Origin: Anisakis pegreffii
Taxonomy: Eukaryota > Nematoda > Chromadorea > Rhabditida > Anisakidae
DNA: 64,000 nucleotides
Reading direction: 5' to 3'
NCBI GenBank assembly: GCA_035041965.1
Contig: JAPYMA010001143.1
Coordinates: forward strand, 1-64,000
This document shows positions 38,255 through 50,353 of the stretch, piece after piece. Below the pieces are notes generated by a model. The model searched no databases. It saw only the letters and a list, made by a program, of their open reading frames with translations, and was not told the origin of the DNA. The translations under genes and the position numbers were made by a program. Positions within the stretch are counted from its first letter, which is position 1. Each line of letters opens with the position of its first letter.

Positions 38255-39115
38255 AAGCAATGGGTGGCGGGAGAAAAGGGATCAGATTCCTTTGAAGAAA
38301 CGAAATGACGAAGGTAATATTTGCTATGAGCAATTTGTTTGACTTCTAAAAGTGATAGAAGTATTGAAGTGTTCCTGTATCATCCACGAAATCGCCATCA
38401 TTACCAGCATCATCGGAGATTGTTTTGCGTTATTTTTTACAATGAAAGCAAAGTGCTTTCAAGGCATTTATTTATTTGCTTATTTAATCAGCAAATCCAA
38501 TTCATTACGAGTTTGTGCCTCTCTGTTATTACCAATATCACATTTTTCCTTCGTTGGCATTCTTCTTTCCCCGCAGCTAACGATAATAGCGTTGGGAATG
38601 ACCTGTCTTGATGAAATTCTAACTCGGGCATTCAAGATATGGCGATGGCAATTCGATCTGTTCTCCGTGCACATCGATCAACTGAAGGAAATGGGTGGCT
38701 GGAGAAAAGGGATCAGATTACTTTGAAGAAACGAAATGACGAATGTAATATTTGCTATGAGCAGTTTGTTTGATTTCTAAAAGTGATAGAAATGTTGAAG
38801 TGTTCCTATCTCATCCACGAAACCGCCATCATTACCACCATCATCGGAGATAGTTTTGCGTTAGTTTTTACAATGAAAGCAAGATGCTTTCAATGCATTT
38901 ATTTATTTGCTTATTTAATCAGCAAATCCAACTCATTACGAGTTTGTGCCTCTCTGTTATTACCAATATCACATTTTTCCTTTCTTGTCATTCTTCTTTC
39001 CTCGCAGCTAACGATAATAGCGTCGGGAATGATCTGTCCTGATGAGATTCTAACTCGGGCTTTCAAGGTATGGCGATTGGCAATTCGAGCTGTTCGAAAA
39101 TAGACTATTCATGAC
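38255..39115 (+). repeat. 431-bp tandem duplication
   Basis: Bases from about 38255 match those from about 38686 at a constant offset of 431 bp, through a block shared for roughly 400 bp. An open frame of about 100 codons, hydrophobic, survives in both copies (38352 and 38783). Nearly all differences in a 155-bp sample change an amino acid (only one of about a dozen is silent), which argues against protein-level constraint. Confidence 0.88.
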
Positions 39116-39999
39116 AGTGCACCTTCTAATCCAGTGCGCTCTACAATGCGAAAAATACATATTATATTTTATGACACAAAACGAAAGTAATGAAAAAAAT
39201 AGACAAACAAAACAATTTATAATTATCACAATATTAGCAATTACGCGCAATGAATAGAGAAATGAGACCGTTTGATGATAATACTGCGTTCTAATGGCAA
39301 CAATAAAATAACTTCGCGTGCAAACGTTGATGCAATTAATTTGCGTTTTGTTTCGTTGTTCATACGAACTTTCCCAAGTGAAACACTGAGTTAGATCTAA
39401 AAACTTGACCCACCGGACATGACGGGAATGGTATGTTTATTTTAACGTGGCATTTCAATTTCTGATGTTATCGCTGACATTTGTCACGTCTACAATCAAA
39501 AAATTTGGATGTTGGAAAGATACTAAAACATTTAGATTGAATTAAAGGAAGATGAAAATAAATGCAACAGAACACATAAAACAGAAATAAAATGAAATGA
39601 AAAAGGAAATGGAATGATATGATCTTGTGATGGTCGGTGATAAAGAACTGGTGATCGGTGCAACTGTTTTTACGTTAGATGATTCCTGATTATTGCACGA
39701 CTCTCTCAAAATCGTGTTCGGAACAAAGAAATTTCCATGAATTATTTGTCAGTTGGAACTTGTTTTGCAGCTGCACAGTTTTCCTTACTTGATCGTCCAG
39801 CCGAGGCTGTAAAAACAGAGCAAACAAAAAATTGATGAGTCGTCGATGTATTAAACTTTTGCAATGAGCAAAATGGAATGAACACATTCATCGGCGAAAA
39901 ATATCTGGAAAATCGAGAAAAATTCATCTTTCACGTGCTCGATCAGGTAATCAAGATATGCATGCACGCTTTTCACCAAACACGCGTGATAATAATGAC

Positions 40000-40229
40000 T
40001 AGTAATGGCATCCGGCCGGTGTTCGGTCGGAATTCCGAGATTAGGATTCTGAACGAACACCTTTGAAGTTCGGTTGGACTTCCGAAAATCGTGTTCTCAA
40101 AATATGAATTCGGTCAGATTCTGGCCGAGGAATTCCGAAATTTAGTCGGAATTCTAAATGTTGAAATGTTTAAAAGTCAATTTGGTCCGATTTCGACCGA
40201 AGTGAAATTTCGTTCGGATGCCATCACTA
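40000..40229. mobile_element. hAT-like MITE, 230 bp, with TIRs and 8-bp TSD
   Basis: Ends TAGTAATGGCATCCG (40000-40014) and CGGATGCCATCACTA (40215-40229) are inverted repeats with one mismatch. The 8-bp sequence ATAATGAC flanks both sides (39992-39999 and 40230-40237). An 8-bp target duplication and a TAG tip are typical of hAT elements. At 230 bp with no coding frame it is non-autonomous. The interior is rich in TCGGAATTCCGA-like subrepeats. The exact TSD suggests a fairly recent insertion. Confidence 0.88.
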
Positions 40230-40354
40230 ATAATGACCATAATCGCCGTTTTAAATAATCTGATACAAACGTGACATTAACAATGAAACACAGAAATAGT
40301 CAAAAAAATAATTATAATTATTATGATGTCGTTAATGATTACACCGATCAGAAT

Positions 40355-43300
40355 TTATGGGGAATTTTCGTTTTTGTTCGACCGAACAGATTGGTTTTTT
40401 TCAATTGATTTCATTTGTATGAGTGTTGACGATTTGCGGTGTTGTTTTTGAGATGAAGAGAAGGGCGATGAAGTGCTTAAGAGGGAACTCTTTTGGGTGC
40501 TTTGAGAACGGTTTAGGGTGATGTCTCTGACGAGTAACCGAGATCGCTTCGTGCACAACAGTGAGTCAATCCACGATTGCAGAGTGATGAAGAACTTTCG
40601 TCTGCAATGCAAATTACGACTTGAGATCGGTTAGAGGAACATTTCATTCGTCAAGATTGACATTTATATTGGTTTATAACTCATATTATTCTTATTGCTC
40701 TAAATATTATTCTAACGACGTTCTTTTACGAAAAATCATTAAGAAACTGATGTATTGTTTATCCATAAATTACAACTCCATTCAAAACAATGTTTAGAGT
40801 TTATTTTGGAGGATTTTCCAGTCAAACATCTTCAATTTTTTGAAAATTTGTTTTGATATTAGGATTAATATTAATGTTGTCAGTATTAATGCACTTATGT
40901 CATAATTTTTACTTCTCTCGCGGATTGTGCTTCTGTCATGACTATTACTTCTCTCGTCAGTGTCTTGAATTGAAAAAAAAAGAATAAATAAAGCGACAAT
41001 AGTAATACTGACGATACCTAAACGAAATGCTTGTCAAGCAAAATAGCACAACGTTGAGCATTTTGCCAGTGAGTACGAGAAAATTGGTGATTGATGAGAC
41101 GGTTGCGAATGCTTGAGTTTTTGCATCGTTGATCAATTTCTCGTAAAGGAACAGCAGGGCAGATGGCATTTGCGTAATGGTAAAACATGAGATAATGGCA
41201 ACAACCGTGATGGTCATCTTGCGCTCTTGTTCATGCACTGACGAGATACCGTTCGTTGAGACACTCGTCGACTTTATCACCAGTTCCTGAACTTTGATTA
41301 ATGTTGCGTAGATGTATAATCGGAATGCAATGATATTATTCATTATTATCGTTTTTGTTAGTATTGATGTGGCTTCACCTTGCTACTGAACTGAAGCACT
41401 GTTCTTGGAGCTATTTTTGCTTTCTATCATGAGTTCCTGAATTCGCTTATTTTAGTTTGTTAGACATTTGATTGTGAATTCATGAAGATATGGTGTGTTG
41501 ATCGTGCAGATCAGCTCAAATGGATGGATATTTGAGCTGATTCAACGCGCGATAGTTTATGACGCTGAGGTGATAAGTTTCATGTAAACAAAGCGAATTT
41601 CTTCGTAAGATTTTATGGGAACAAATAAACTCGAATTTGAAGCTCAAAGCGTAAGTCTGAGCTCGATGTTCGCATAATAGTGTTCAGTTAAACAACAGGA
41701 TCACTACGATTTTGCATGCTAGATTATTTGATCATTACATCGATATTTTTTTATTACATAATGCGATGATCGTTGGTTTTCGAGAAGCATTTTTTGGGCG
41801 AAAACAGGTTTTTCCAATGAAACATGTCAAGTGATTGATCGGAAATACCATCGGTGTTATATATCACCACTGCACTGATTATGGTAACCTTCACAGTTAT
41901 ATTTCACTTTATTCTTTATGTTATTGTTATGGCACCGATGCCAGTCTTATCAGCTATTCCGCTTCTTTTTAGCATTTCTTCTTATTCTTTCCATTTCAGC
42001 TTCCTTATTGTTGCAGTTACTTTTGGTGTTTTAACTGTCGTTCTGTTATTGTCACCTTCGCTCTCATCACTATTATGATTTATTGCCTATCACGGTCATT
42101 ATTTTTATCATTATCACAACTCCACCCGCTGGGAGTATACTCGAATATTCACATGACTTTGTTGAAAAATCATGTTTTTTACCTGAGTATTCCTTTGATG
42201 TAGTGATCTGATCAGTGATACATTCAAGACGGCCACCATAAAGACCGGTATAATAACCCCGAGCAGGGCGTTCGCTATGGTGCTTAGATTCACGTACGTA
42301 ATGAATGAGTCGGTCGGAAGCGGTTCATTCGGGAATCCCAACTTGCTGAGATTCCATATAGCTGGTAGACAGTGCACATGCACTTGAGTCATATTGCAAA
42401 GCCAGATCAGAGTACATTTGTACGAGAAGTGATGATAACTGAAAGAATCTGATTTTTAAAAACTGCCTTCCGAGAATGAGATTGGAAATTTTAATTAAGA
42501 TCTAACGATGGATAGCCGAGGATTCACATAGATGTGTTTTTGAAAATTTGTTCCGATAGTTTGATGGAATGAAAAATGAGAGAGTTCCTAGGGAAGTTCA
42601 AAAATTGAAAATAAAAATTTTCAGTTTTCAGGGGGGGGAGTCGATGGCGAGAATTTGATCAAATATTTGAGAGGTTATCGCATGAATTTATGATACCTTG
42701 TCAAAATCAACGTGGATAAAAATATGCCACCAATGAGCAGAACAGATTCGATTGTCTGGAAAAGAACACTATATCGATTTAGAAAGTTTTCTTAGGAATT
42801 TTTGCAAGAATTTCAGATTTTCAAAAAATTTTTTCGTTGAAAAATCAGGCGATCTAATTTGTTCGGTGATTCAAAATTTGAGGTAAACGAGAATTTACTG
42901 ACATGATAGACTCTCAACGACCGGAATGGGAACTTTATAATTAGTAATCGTTCGATGGAAACTGCAAGAACAATCCTGAAAACTTTTGATTCACATTGAG
43001 GAGAAGTTCGGAATTTTTAGTTAAGCTCTTCAGTAAAATTTGTTGAAGGAATATCTCTTTTGTGCGAGATTTAAATCTGATTCAATGGGATAATTTGTCG
43101 ATAATTGCGCATACAAACTGATTCGATCTCATATTTCAGAGATCATTCACGACAGAATGTTTATAATTTAATCAACTGAAATTATGAGTAGGCTATAGTT
43201 AGTCACTTTTTTGTTTTGTTCCTTTGATAGTCAGAACAAAGCCGAGTGACACATAACAGTTTCAATGCTTTACATAGAAATATAAATTAATGTCGAAATT

Positions 43301-43611
43301 TTGGACATTCATAAAACTATTGTTTTGTTGCATTATCAAAATGCATGAATATGATGTATTATTAATACTTGTGGCATTCATCAGTTAATTCCCTTTAATA
43401 GAGCATTAATCAAACAAATGAGTGGACAAACCAAATTGCAGCACACGAAAACCAATTTGCAACAGCGGCCAAATGAATCTTCGATGAACCGAAAATGATT
43501 CGAAACGTCATACTTGAGTAAAACGGTGAGAACGCTGCGAAACAAGTGGGAAGCATGAAGAAGAAAACAGCCATATCCGAGAATGCAAGCGCGGCTAGCA
43601 AATGATTCGCT
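40355..43611 (-). CDS. Class A (rhodopsin-like) peptide GPCR, 5'-incomplete
   Basis: Seven-helix receptor at the cell surface, most like nematode FMRFamide/neuropeptide receptors. Exons found: 43611-43432 (TM2 ANHLLAALAFSD with Asp2.50, and the TM3 start), 42975-42903 (TM3 end AVSIERLLIIKFPF, an ERL in place of DRY), 42755-42697 (TM4 SVLLIGGIFLSTLIL), 42438-42183 (extracellular loop 2 and TM5 LLGVIIPVFMVAVL), 41286-41018 (TM6 CFTITQMPSALLFL with Pro6.50, TM7 LNVVLFCLTS) and 40601-40355 (Ser/Thr-rich basic tail, stop TAA). All phases agree, giving about 360 residues from TM2 on. The first exon in the list starts in phase 2, so an exon with the N terminus and TM1 must lie upstream (above 43611). 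It was not identified. Ligand unknown. Confidence 0.88.
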
Positions 43612-44514
43612 CTGAAAAGAGAAATCTGAATTTTTTGGAAACGTCGATGGAACTGGAAGAGAAACGGTTTTTCTTTATAAAGGTACGAATGTTCCAGGAA
43701 GAGAATTATTGAACGAGAATTATCAACATATTCCAATATTTCAACGATTCCTCATTTGGAACAACAGAAATATTCGATGAATTTTCATGATTTCAATAGA
43801 ATTCTGTCTATTTCCCAGAATTCAGTTCGAGGAAGCCATCATCGATTGCGTTGTTGGATGATGCTTGATCTGCTGAGTGCAGATCAATTGTTTACTTGAT
43901 CATTCAATATTGTTGCTATACTTCCTGCAGAGTACAATTTCCGTACTGTATCTATAAGTCAGCGCTATTTCCGTACCGTATCTCTTGAGTACAACCGGAC
44001 ATAATGATTATCTCCAGTGTGCTATATTTACACAGTGGTTGTGCTTAAGCCAATGTCGTCATCTATCCTCTGATCAATGGCAACAGTTCAAATGTAAACG
44101 AATAGCCAACGTCAATTAGTTTTCATAACGAACATAAGCAATCAATCGGTGTTTGCCTCATCAGAATGCCGTAAACAAGCTCTTATCATTAATCCAAATT
44201 GCCTAATTAGTTCGATTGAGTGTACCCTAAGCCTGGGACCTCGAACCCAGCAAATCGTGTTTACCATTTATAAAAGTGTACTCTCATCGGAAAGCATTCA
44301 TCCGCTAAATCATTTAATTTATGTGCAATTTCGTTAATGAAACCAAGAGAAAGTTCACAACAGTTGCAACTGAATGTAATTATAACTGATATTAGAAAAT
44401 GAATTTTTGATGATGACATCATTTAATCAGCAGTAATACGTTTGTTCATGAACCATATGATTGAATTTTTCATATTAATAGCAGTAATGGCACATGTGAT
44501 GGATACTGATGGTA

Positions 44515-44655
44515 TTTATCATTATTATTATTGTTATTATTATTATTATTATTATTACTACTATTATTATATTATGATTATTATTATTGTTATTATTATT
44601 GTTATTATTATTATTATTGATGTTATTATTATTATTATTGTTATTATTATCGTCG
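44515..44655 (+). repeat. (TTA)n microsatellite
   Basis: TTA/TTG triplet tract. Both strands give long open frames of Tyr/Ile or Asn repeats that are artefacts of composition. Confidence 0.95.
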
Positions 44656-47600
44656 TTATGTTGCTTTAATGAGATCATATGGCAGCAGACCTGTTTCGCA
44701 TATGAGGACTGAGGAGGACGGAAAGTGTCAACGAATTGCCGACGGTAATGACGAGAAACTGCAACGGGAATGCATTCTGAAATTGAATTTATTCATCCTG
44801 CAAATGTTGCGTGAGCTGTAGTATAATCAGAGAAATTGTAACATTTTGACGGCACAGATCACTTGGAGAGTGGAAATGAGGATGAATGGAATACGCTTAT
44901 CCGATTCGATTCAGTTGCAGAAAGGAGCATCCAGACGAATGACGAGCAAAAATGATTCGTTTGTAAATGAATTGTAAAATTTGATTCACAACGGATGAGT
45001 GCATTCATATTAACTAGTAATGAATGCAGACAGATGGAAATGCTATGGAACATTTTGATAGCCTCATTTTGCACTTATTCAAAATTGCAAATTGATTGCA
45101 TTAATATAAATTCGCAATGTTGTTGAGTCTGACTAGTGAGTGTAATTAAAGTTATGGGACTGATACGCGTTGAAGTGTGAATTGCATTCATTTCATTCAG
45201 TAACAACACCGAAGCAGACACATCGTCAAATGGTGATAACAACCTTCTGCAAATAGTTACATTCCATGTGTTGTTGTTACGCGATATCATCGAGTTTAAT
45301 CAACAATCGCACAGGACATATCATTAAAATTTTATTCGTTTTGTCATAAATTTAGTCTTTGATCTGGATGTGTTCTGGATATGTAACAATTCAAATACAT
45401 TTAAGTAATAAAATTCAAGTTGAATTGAAAAGCTCAGAACGTTCGTTATATTCATGTTATTACTTTCACAACATTTTGACCAGCAGAATGAGCAGTAATA
45501 TAATATTTTCAGTTGAGTGATCAGTGATTCAAGCATTGTGCTCTTTGTTGGACTAAGTGACATTTATGGGAATTTTACGCGAATTTTACGGCATATAGAA
45601 TTGCTGCTGAGAGGAAGAATTCTCTATAGTAAAGTTCTTGCGCATTTATCTTTGTATGATTAGATCCGCTTTTAGCTGCTTTTTATTGTTTTTAGCTAGT
45701 CGGAGAGAGGCACTGTTTAATCAGCTTTATGCATTTCTATCCGTTTCAGTTGCACCTCTCTCGGTTTGTTCTCTTCGTATCAACTGGGTGATCAATCGTA
45801 ATATCACGAAAGCAACACAAACCACCCCATTTATCCGTTCATTGTTCTCGTATTTTTTCATAATCCCCATCAGTCAAATGGACAAGCAGACAGCTTTCGA
45901 TACCAAGATGTAACGTGATTCTATCGGTTAGTAAAAAGCATCGGGGACAAGGTTGGATATGAATCAAATGATGCGATGTTTTCTTCGCAGTACCTAATTT
46001 TTTGATCTTTCTAGCACACTTAACTGATTTTGCTGCGCCTGAACTGACGATGATCCGTGAAATTGTTGAGATATATTCATACGTTACTGAGTGAGCTGTT
46101 TGCTCATGATAAACATAAACCTGTTTATGTCTTCGAAACATTTTTCACTAAAAATTTTTGAGGTAAACAAGACGAAAACATAATAAAATGAAATGAATTA
46201 GAATTCGTATTTAGTTCTGATTGAGTCAATGGAAAAAGAAAATTTCAAAACAATCGATTTAGTGATATTGCTGCTGAAGACTATCTGATTCGTTTGATTT
46301 ATTACGGTAATTGAGAAAATAAATGCTACTCAAACGTCAAGAACAATGCACGATGAAGTAAACAGATAAATGAATGAATTATGCGTTGCTTACGATTGCA
46401 AAATGCTAAAGAAACGTATTAACATACTTAAAATGAACCTTGTTCATCTCTGCTTAAAAACAAACACTCAGTGCAGTGCAATTGTTTTTTGAGTGTAATG
46501 TTTGCTGTCCGGAAGTGTGTTGTTTATGCTGGATGCTGCTAACACTATTGCCAAAACACTGTTTGCTTTTCATTAATTTCCGATGGAATTTCTTCATTCC
46601 CACTTGATTTCCTGAATGTTTCCAAGAAAGAAGAGCGTTTTTCAATGAGCACATTCTTGAGTGCTAGTTTACTAAGAATAAACAATTCCAAAGAAATATA
46701 TTTGAATATTTCTCGGGTCTATTACTTGCTAACAAACAAAGGAACAATTCAAAGAAATGCATTGTTTTATCATGAATATTATGAAGATAGTTTGCATTCT
46801 TAAGAACATTTGAATAACTGATTAAGTCTCGAGAAGTTTCTTAATATTAATATCATTACTGCAGTTTTCGAGGAGAATTTCTCGTGCACAACAGTGACAG
46901 ACTATGAATACATAATGAATACGCAGTGAATGTACTAAAAATAGATATAATTCAACTATGAACACACAGAAGTATCGTTGCAGATGCGACATTTAACTAT
47001 GTTCATAGATGAATTAGCTGATGTTTGTTGTTTTTACGAAGGATTTGCAATGCAGTACAAAAAAAAAGAGCCCAAGAACGAATCTGCAACAGGAATGAAG
47101 GCACTTATCTTCGTGCGTAAATTTACAAATTCATCGCATTTATGTGTATGTATAAATGTGTTACTTAGTATCATTATACCATGACATGGGTTGCTATTTC
47201 AGCTGCTTTTTGAATAGTGAACTTCAAAAGTTGAGATGGATATAACAACAGCAAACAAATCTCGAAAACTCATGGTCGATATACATAAATCAAGAGAACA
47301 AAATCGGTATTTCTCTCAACGAGCATCGAATTTTTTTAAAACTGTTGCAACTTCTCCCTCGGGGAGTGAACAATTTGTACTTGTTGAAGAATATATGATG
47401 ATGATGACGGAATGCGATAAAAATGAAATTCTTGTGAGAGCCTATAAAAGCGAGTGAAATCAAGAGCTTGGAGCAATAAATTTTCACCCAGACGAAGGAT
47501 ATTTCGACTCAGTATTGTTAGAAAAATGAGAGTTTGAAATATCAATCTACGGAGATCAAAACGAGAGAACGTGGAGTTGATATTGGCATCAAGCGCTGAA

Positions 47601-48181
47601 GTTTCATTATTTCAGTGTGGTTCTTAGCGGAATTTTGGAAGTTTTTGGAAATTTGAAAAAAAATTTTCCGAAACAACGGAGTTTCTTTCATTCTGTACAC
47701 TGTCAACAGAAATTTTGAGAGTCTAATCACTCAAAATCTTGAGAATTTAATAAAGTTTTTATGACATTTAGCATATGAAAGCGTGCATCGATAAAGTGCT
47801 TGAACTTGAGCTTTCAATATCCCATCTGAGCAAATAATCGAAATCTGTCGAAAATTGAACAAACAAGTAATCTATGATGTTTCATCTAAATCCCTTCATA
47901 AGTACTCTTCAAGTTGAGCACCTGCATGACCATTTCGCTCTCTTAACTCATATTCTTGCATATAACCAATCAAATGACTTAATACGAAATGCGAAATAAC
48001 GGATATGATATTCAAATTCATACAATGAATCTCAAAAGATCGCTCTTCTGCTATGATAAGAAGCATGGCAAGAAACAATAAGAAACCAGTTGCACACCTG
48101 ATAGAGAATATTGTCAGCGGCTGCATTCAGCTGAAGATGTTTCAGGCATTTTTGATTCATTATCAAATGTGATAATGATTC

Positions 48182-48447
48182 AATCAAGAAAATTATCAAG
48201 CGGTTCGTTGGTTTATATTGTTGTTGTTGTTGTTGTGATCGACTGGAATAGTAATAATAACAATGGTGCTGATTGGTATAGCTGCACTTGCGGTTGATAC
48301 AGCTGGAGTTCGAGTTTGTCTCGATGAAATCGTTGATGATATTTTTACCACCAGTAGTAGCCGCAGTGCTACTACTCAATGTCGTATCTTCAATACTCTG
48401 ATTAACAGCAGCAAATGGCCATAACACACCTTGGCCACGCCCTGAAG
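48182..48447 (-). CDS. Possible coding exon, Ser/Thr/Asn/Gln-rich
   Basis: After a CTTCAG acceptor at about 48448, an open frame runs through a Thr/Ser-rich stretch, two N-glycosylation sequons (NQS, NSS), several cysteines (SSCINRKCS) and a glutamine run from a CAA repeat. It would suit an extracellular domain, for instance the missing N terminus of the GPCR. No ATG or matching donor was settled, and a further short acceptor-to-donor interval (48132-48100, LNAAADNILYQ) lies beyond it. Weakly supported. Confidence 0.25.
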
Positions 48448-48672
48448 TAACGACTACTTTTTGCAGTTATCGTATTCAGAGAAGAACTTCAGAGTCTAGC
48501 AGATAAATGGAGTCTAGAGATCATCTAGTTATTATGCTTGCAAAAATTATGCTTAATAGTTCACCTTTAGTTCAGTTTGTCAACTTTAATTTCCGGCTCT
48601 GATTTATTGCTGTTATTGTCATGATTAGCACTTTATGTTATTATATCACGAAATCGGATCACAACTCACCAA

Positions 48673-48805
48673 TAAATTAAATCAAACATGTCAATCAACC
48701 AAACATGATGATAGCATTGGAAATATGATACTATAACTTTTCGGTCTTCCGTTTTCGGTCTTTCGCTAAATCAAACATGTCAATCAACTAAAACATGACA
48801 CGAAA
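48673..48805 (+). repeat. Short direct repeat, 97 bp apart
   Basis: TAAATCAAACATGTCAATCA followed by ACTAAAACATG or a close variant occurs at about 48676 and again at about 48768. Between the copies, TTTTCGGTCTTCCG is followed by the similar TTTTCGGTCTTTCG. Confidence 0.6.
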
Positions 48806-50313
48806 CTGACAAATTATCAATTAACGCCGATGTGCCCACACATATGAAGTTGTGAGTTTCATTTGATTCCGGTTTGTCCTCATTAGTTCCCCAGACTCGG
48901 AACACTTTTATTATTTATTGTAAGGCTCAATTTTGTTAGTATTCATTGTGGAATAATAACGTCGAAGAGAGTTAATTTAATTCAAAATTTATTGGAATGG
49001 CATTGAAGATAAGCTCAAAAGCACAGCGCTTATTGTGTGAAAGGAGAACGTTTGAAATTACTTTTCAGGAAAAAATTCAGCACGGAACTGCTCATAAAAG
49101 CTAATGATCATAGCACAGAAACACAACCAGATATCGCTCTTCTATGGAAATCTGAGCATACTTATCATCAATATATTAAGATCAAGTTACACAAAATAGC
49201 GAAATAAAACCTCATCAGAGGTTCCTCATAATCTTATCGAATCTAAATCACCATCATGGGAAGCGAAATGAATGGCAGCTATATAAAGCATGAAGTGAAT
49301 ATAGCAAGCATCATTCGTGCAGATATCACTTCGGAAAAGATAATAAGTATACGGATACGTCTTTTCATGGAGCTTTGATTGCCTCGATTTTCTTTCACAG
49401 TAATCGAAATCGTATTCTCGAGGCTGTCGTCGAGAATGATCACATGAAAATTGTTTGATTCGAAATCGAAACATCAGATCCAAATACTTTATATAACTGG
49501 TGATCATGGTGATGATCACTGGATAATTTTTTGTGGATACGATCAAAATGGCAGCAGTTATGATGTCTTTATATGGCATCTAACTAATTCTCCTGCAAAA
49601 ATATGCACTTTGGTTCCTGATCGTTAGTCTATTTCATACAATATGATGCAATAACGTGTCGTTATTCGTCAATGTTCAGGCTTAAAAGTGGATGATGCAT
49701 GCATCGAATATTAAGCATTGCGCTTATGATAACGTTTATGACTGACATTTGTATGCTGAAGATGGCTTTGGCCTTCGATATTCATAATCAGAGAAATATG
49801 TGATCGCTAACTTTCGCTGTAGTTTCGTTTGGAATTTTTTTGGTGAGTTTTTTGCATTTGTTGGTTTCTACCGGAAAAAGCTATCCAACCGAGGGTCTCC
49901 TTCTCCATCTCACTTTCACTCTCATTCGCTGGCTCTGTCGTTATGAGAGGTGCACTTTATCTATCTCTCTAAAAACGCAATTTATACTAAGCCGTCATAT
50001 TCACAAAGTTCGATATCTAATTACATGCAAATTCATTTTGATCGAAATCTGTATGTAAATTGAAAGAAGCGTGAATTACTCCATGATTTTAACATGTCGA
50101 TCTAATGGTATTTCCATAATCCGATTTAAAATGCGACGAAATGTCCAATTTTGATTTAATATTTTGTGATTCTCATGGGATTCTTTCAGAAACACGTCCA
50201 ACTGGTGAATAAAAAGTATAATCTACACTTTATTGAGTTCGAAAATATAAATTGAATAACGTTAACATGAGTAGTTACCTAATGAAATGCAGTGAATCAT
50301 TTGAATTATACTG

Positions 50314-50353
50314 GTTATCTTTATAAAAAATTATATACAATTATAAAGATAAC
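50314..50353. repeat. 13-bp perfect stem-loop
   Basis: GTTATCTTTATAA pairs with TTATAAAGATAAC across a 14-base AT loop. No gene context. Likely a small foldback rather than a terminator. Confidence 0.6.

Larger units (their letters stand above)
35126..40354. other. Repeat-rich intergenic region
   Basis: No gene recognised between the start of the coiled-coil gene and the GPCR tail. Contents that can be named: repeat copy B, the 431-bp duplication (38255-39115) and a hAT-like MITE (40000-40229). The pyrimidine-rich - strand stretch near 37490-37560 and short open frames have no supporting features. Confidence 0.55.

Noticed and set aside
44225..44265. tRNA T-arm-like sequence on the - strand (CTGGG TTCGAGG ... 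CCCAG)
   Set aside because: The loop is eight bases and no acceptor, D or anticodon arm can be found around it.
44442..44678. Long Tyr/Ile and Asn-rich frames
   Set aside because: Pure microsatellite translation.
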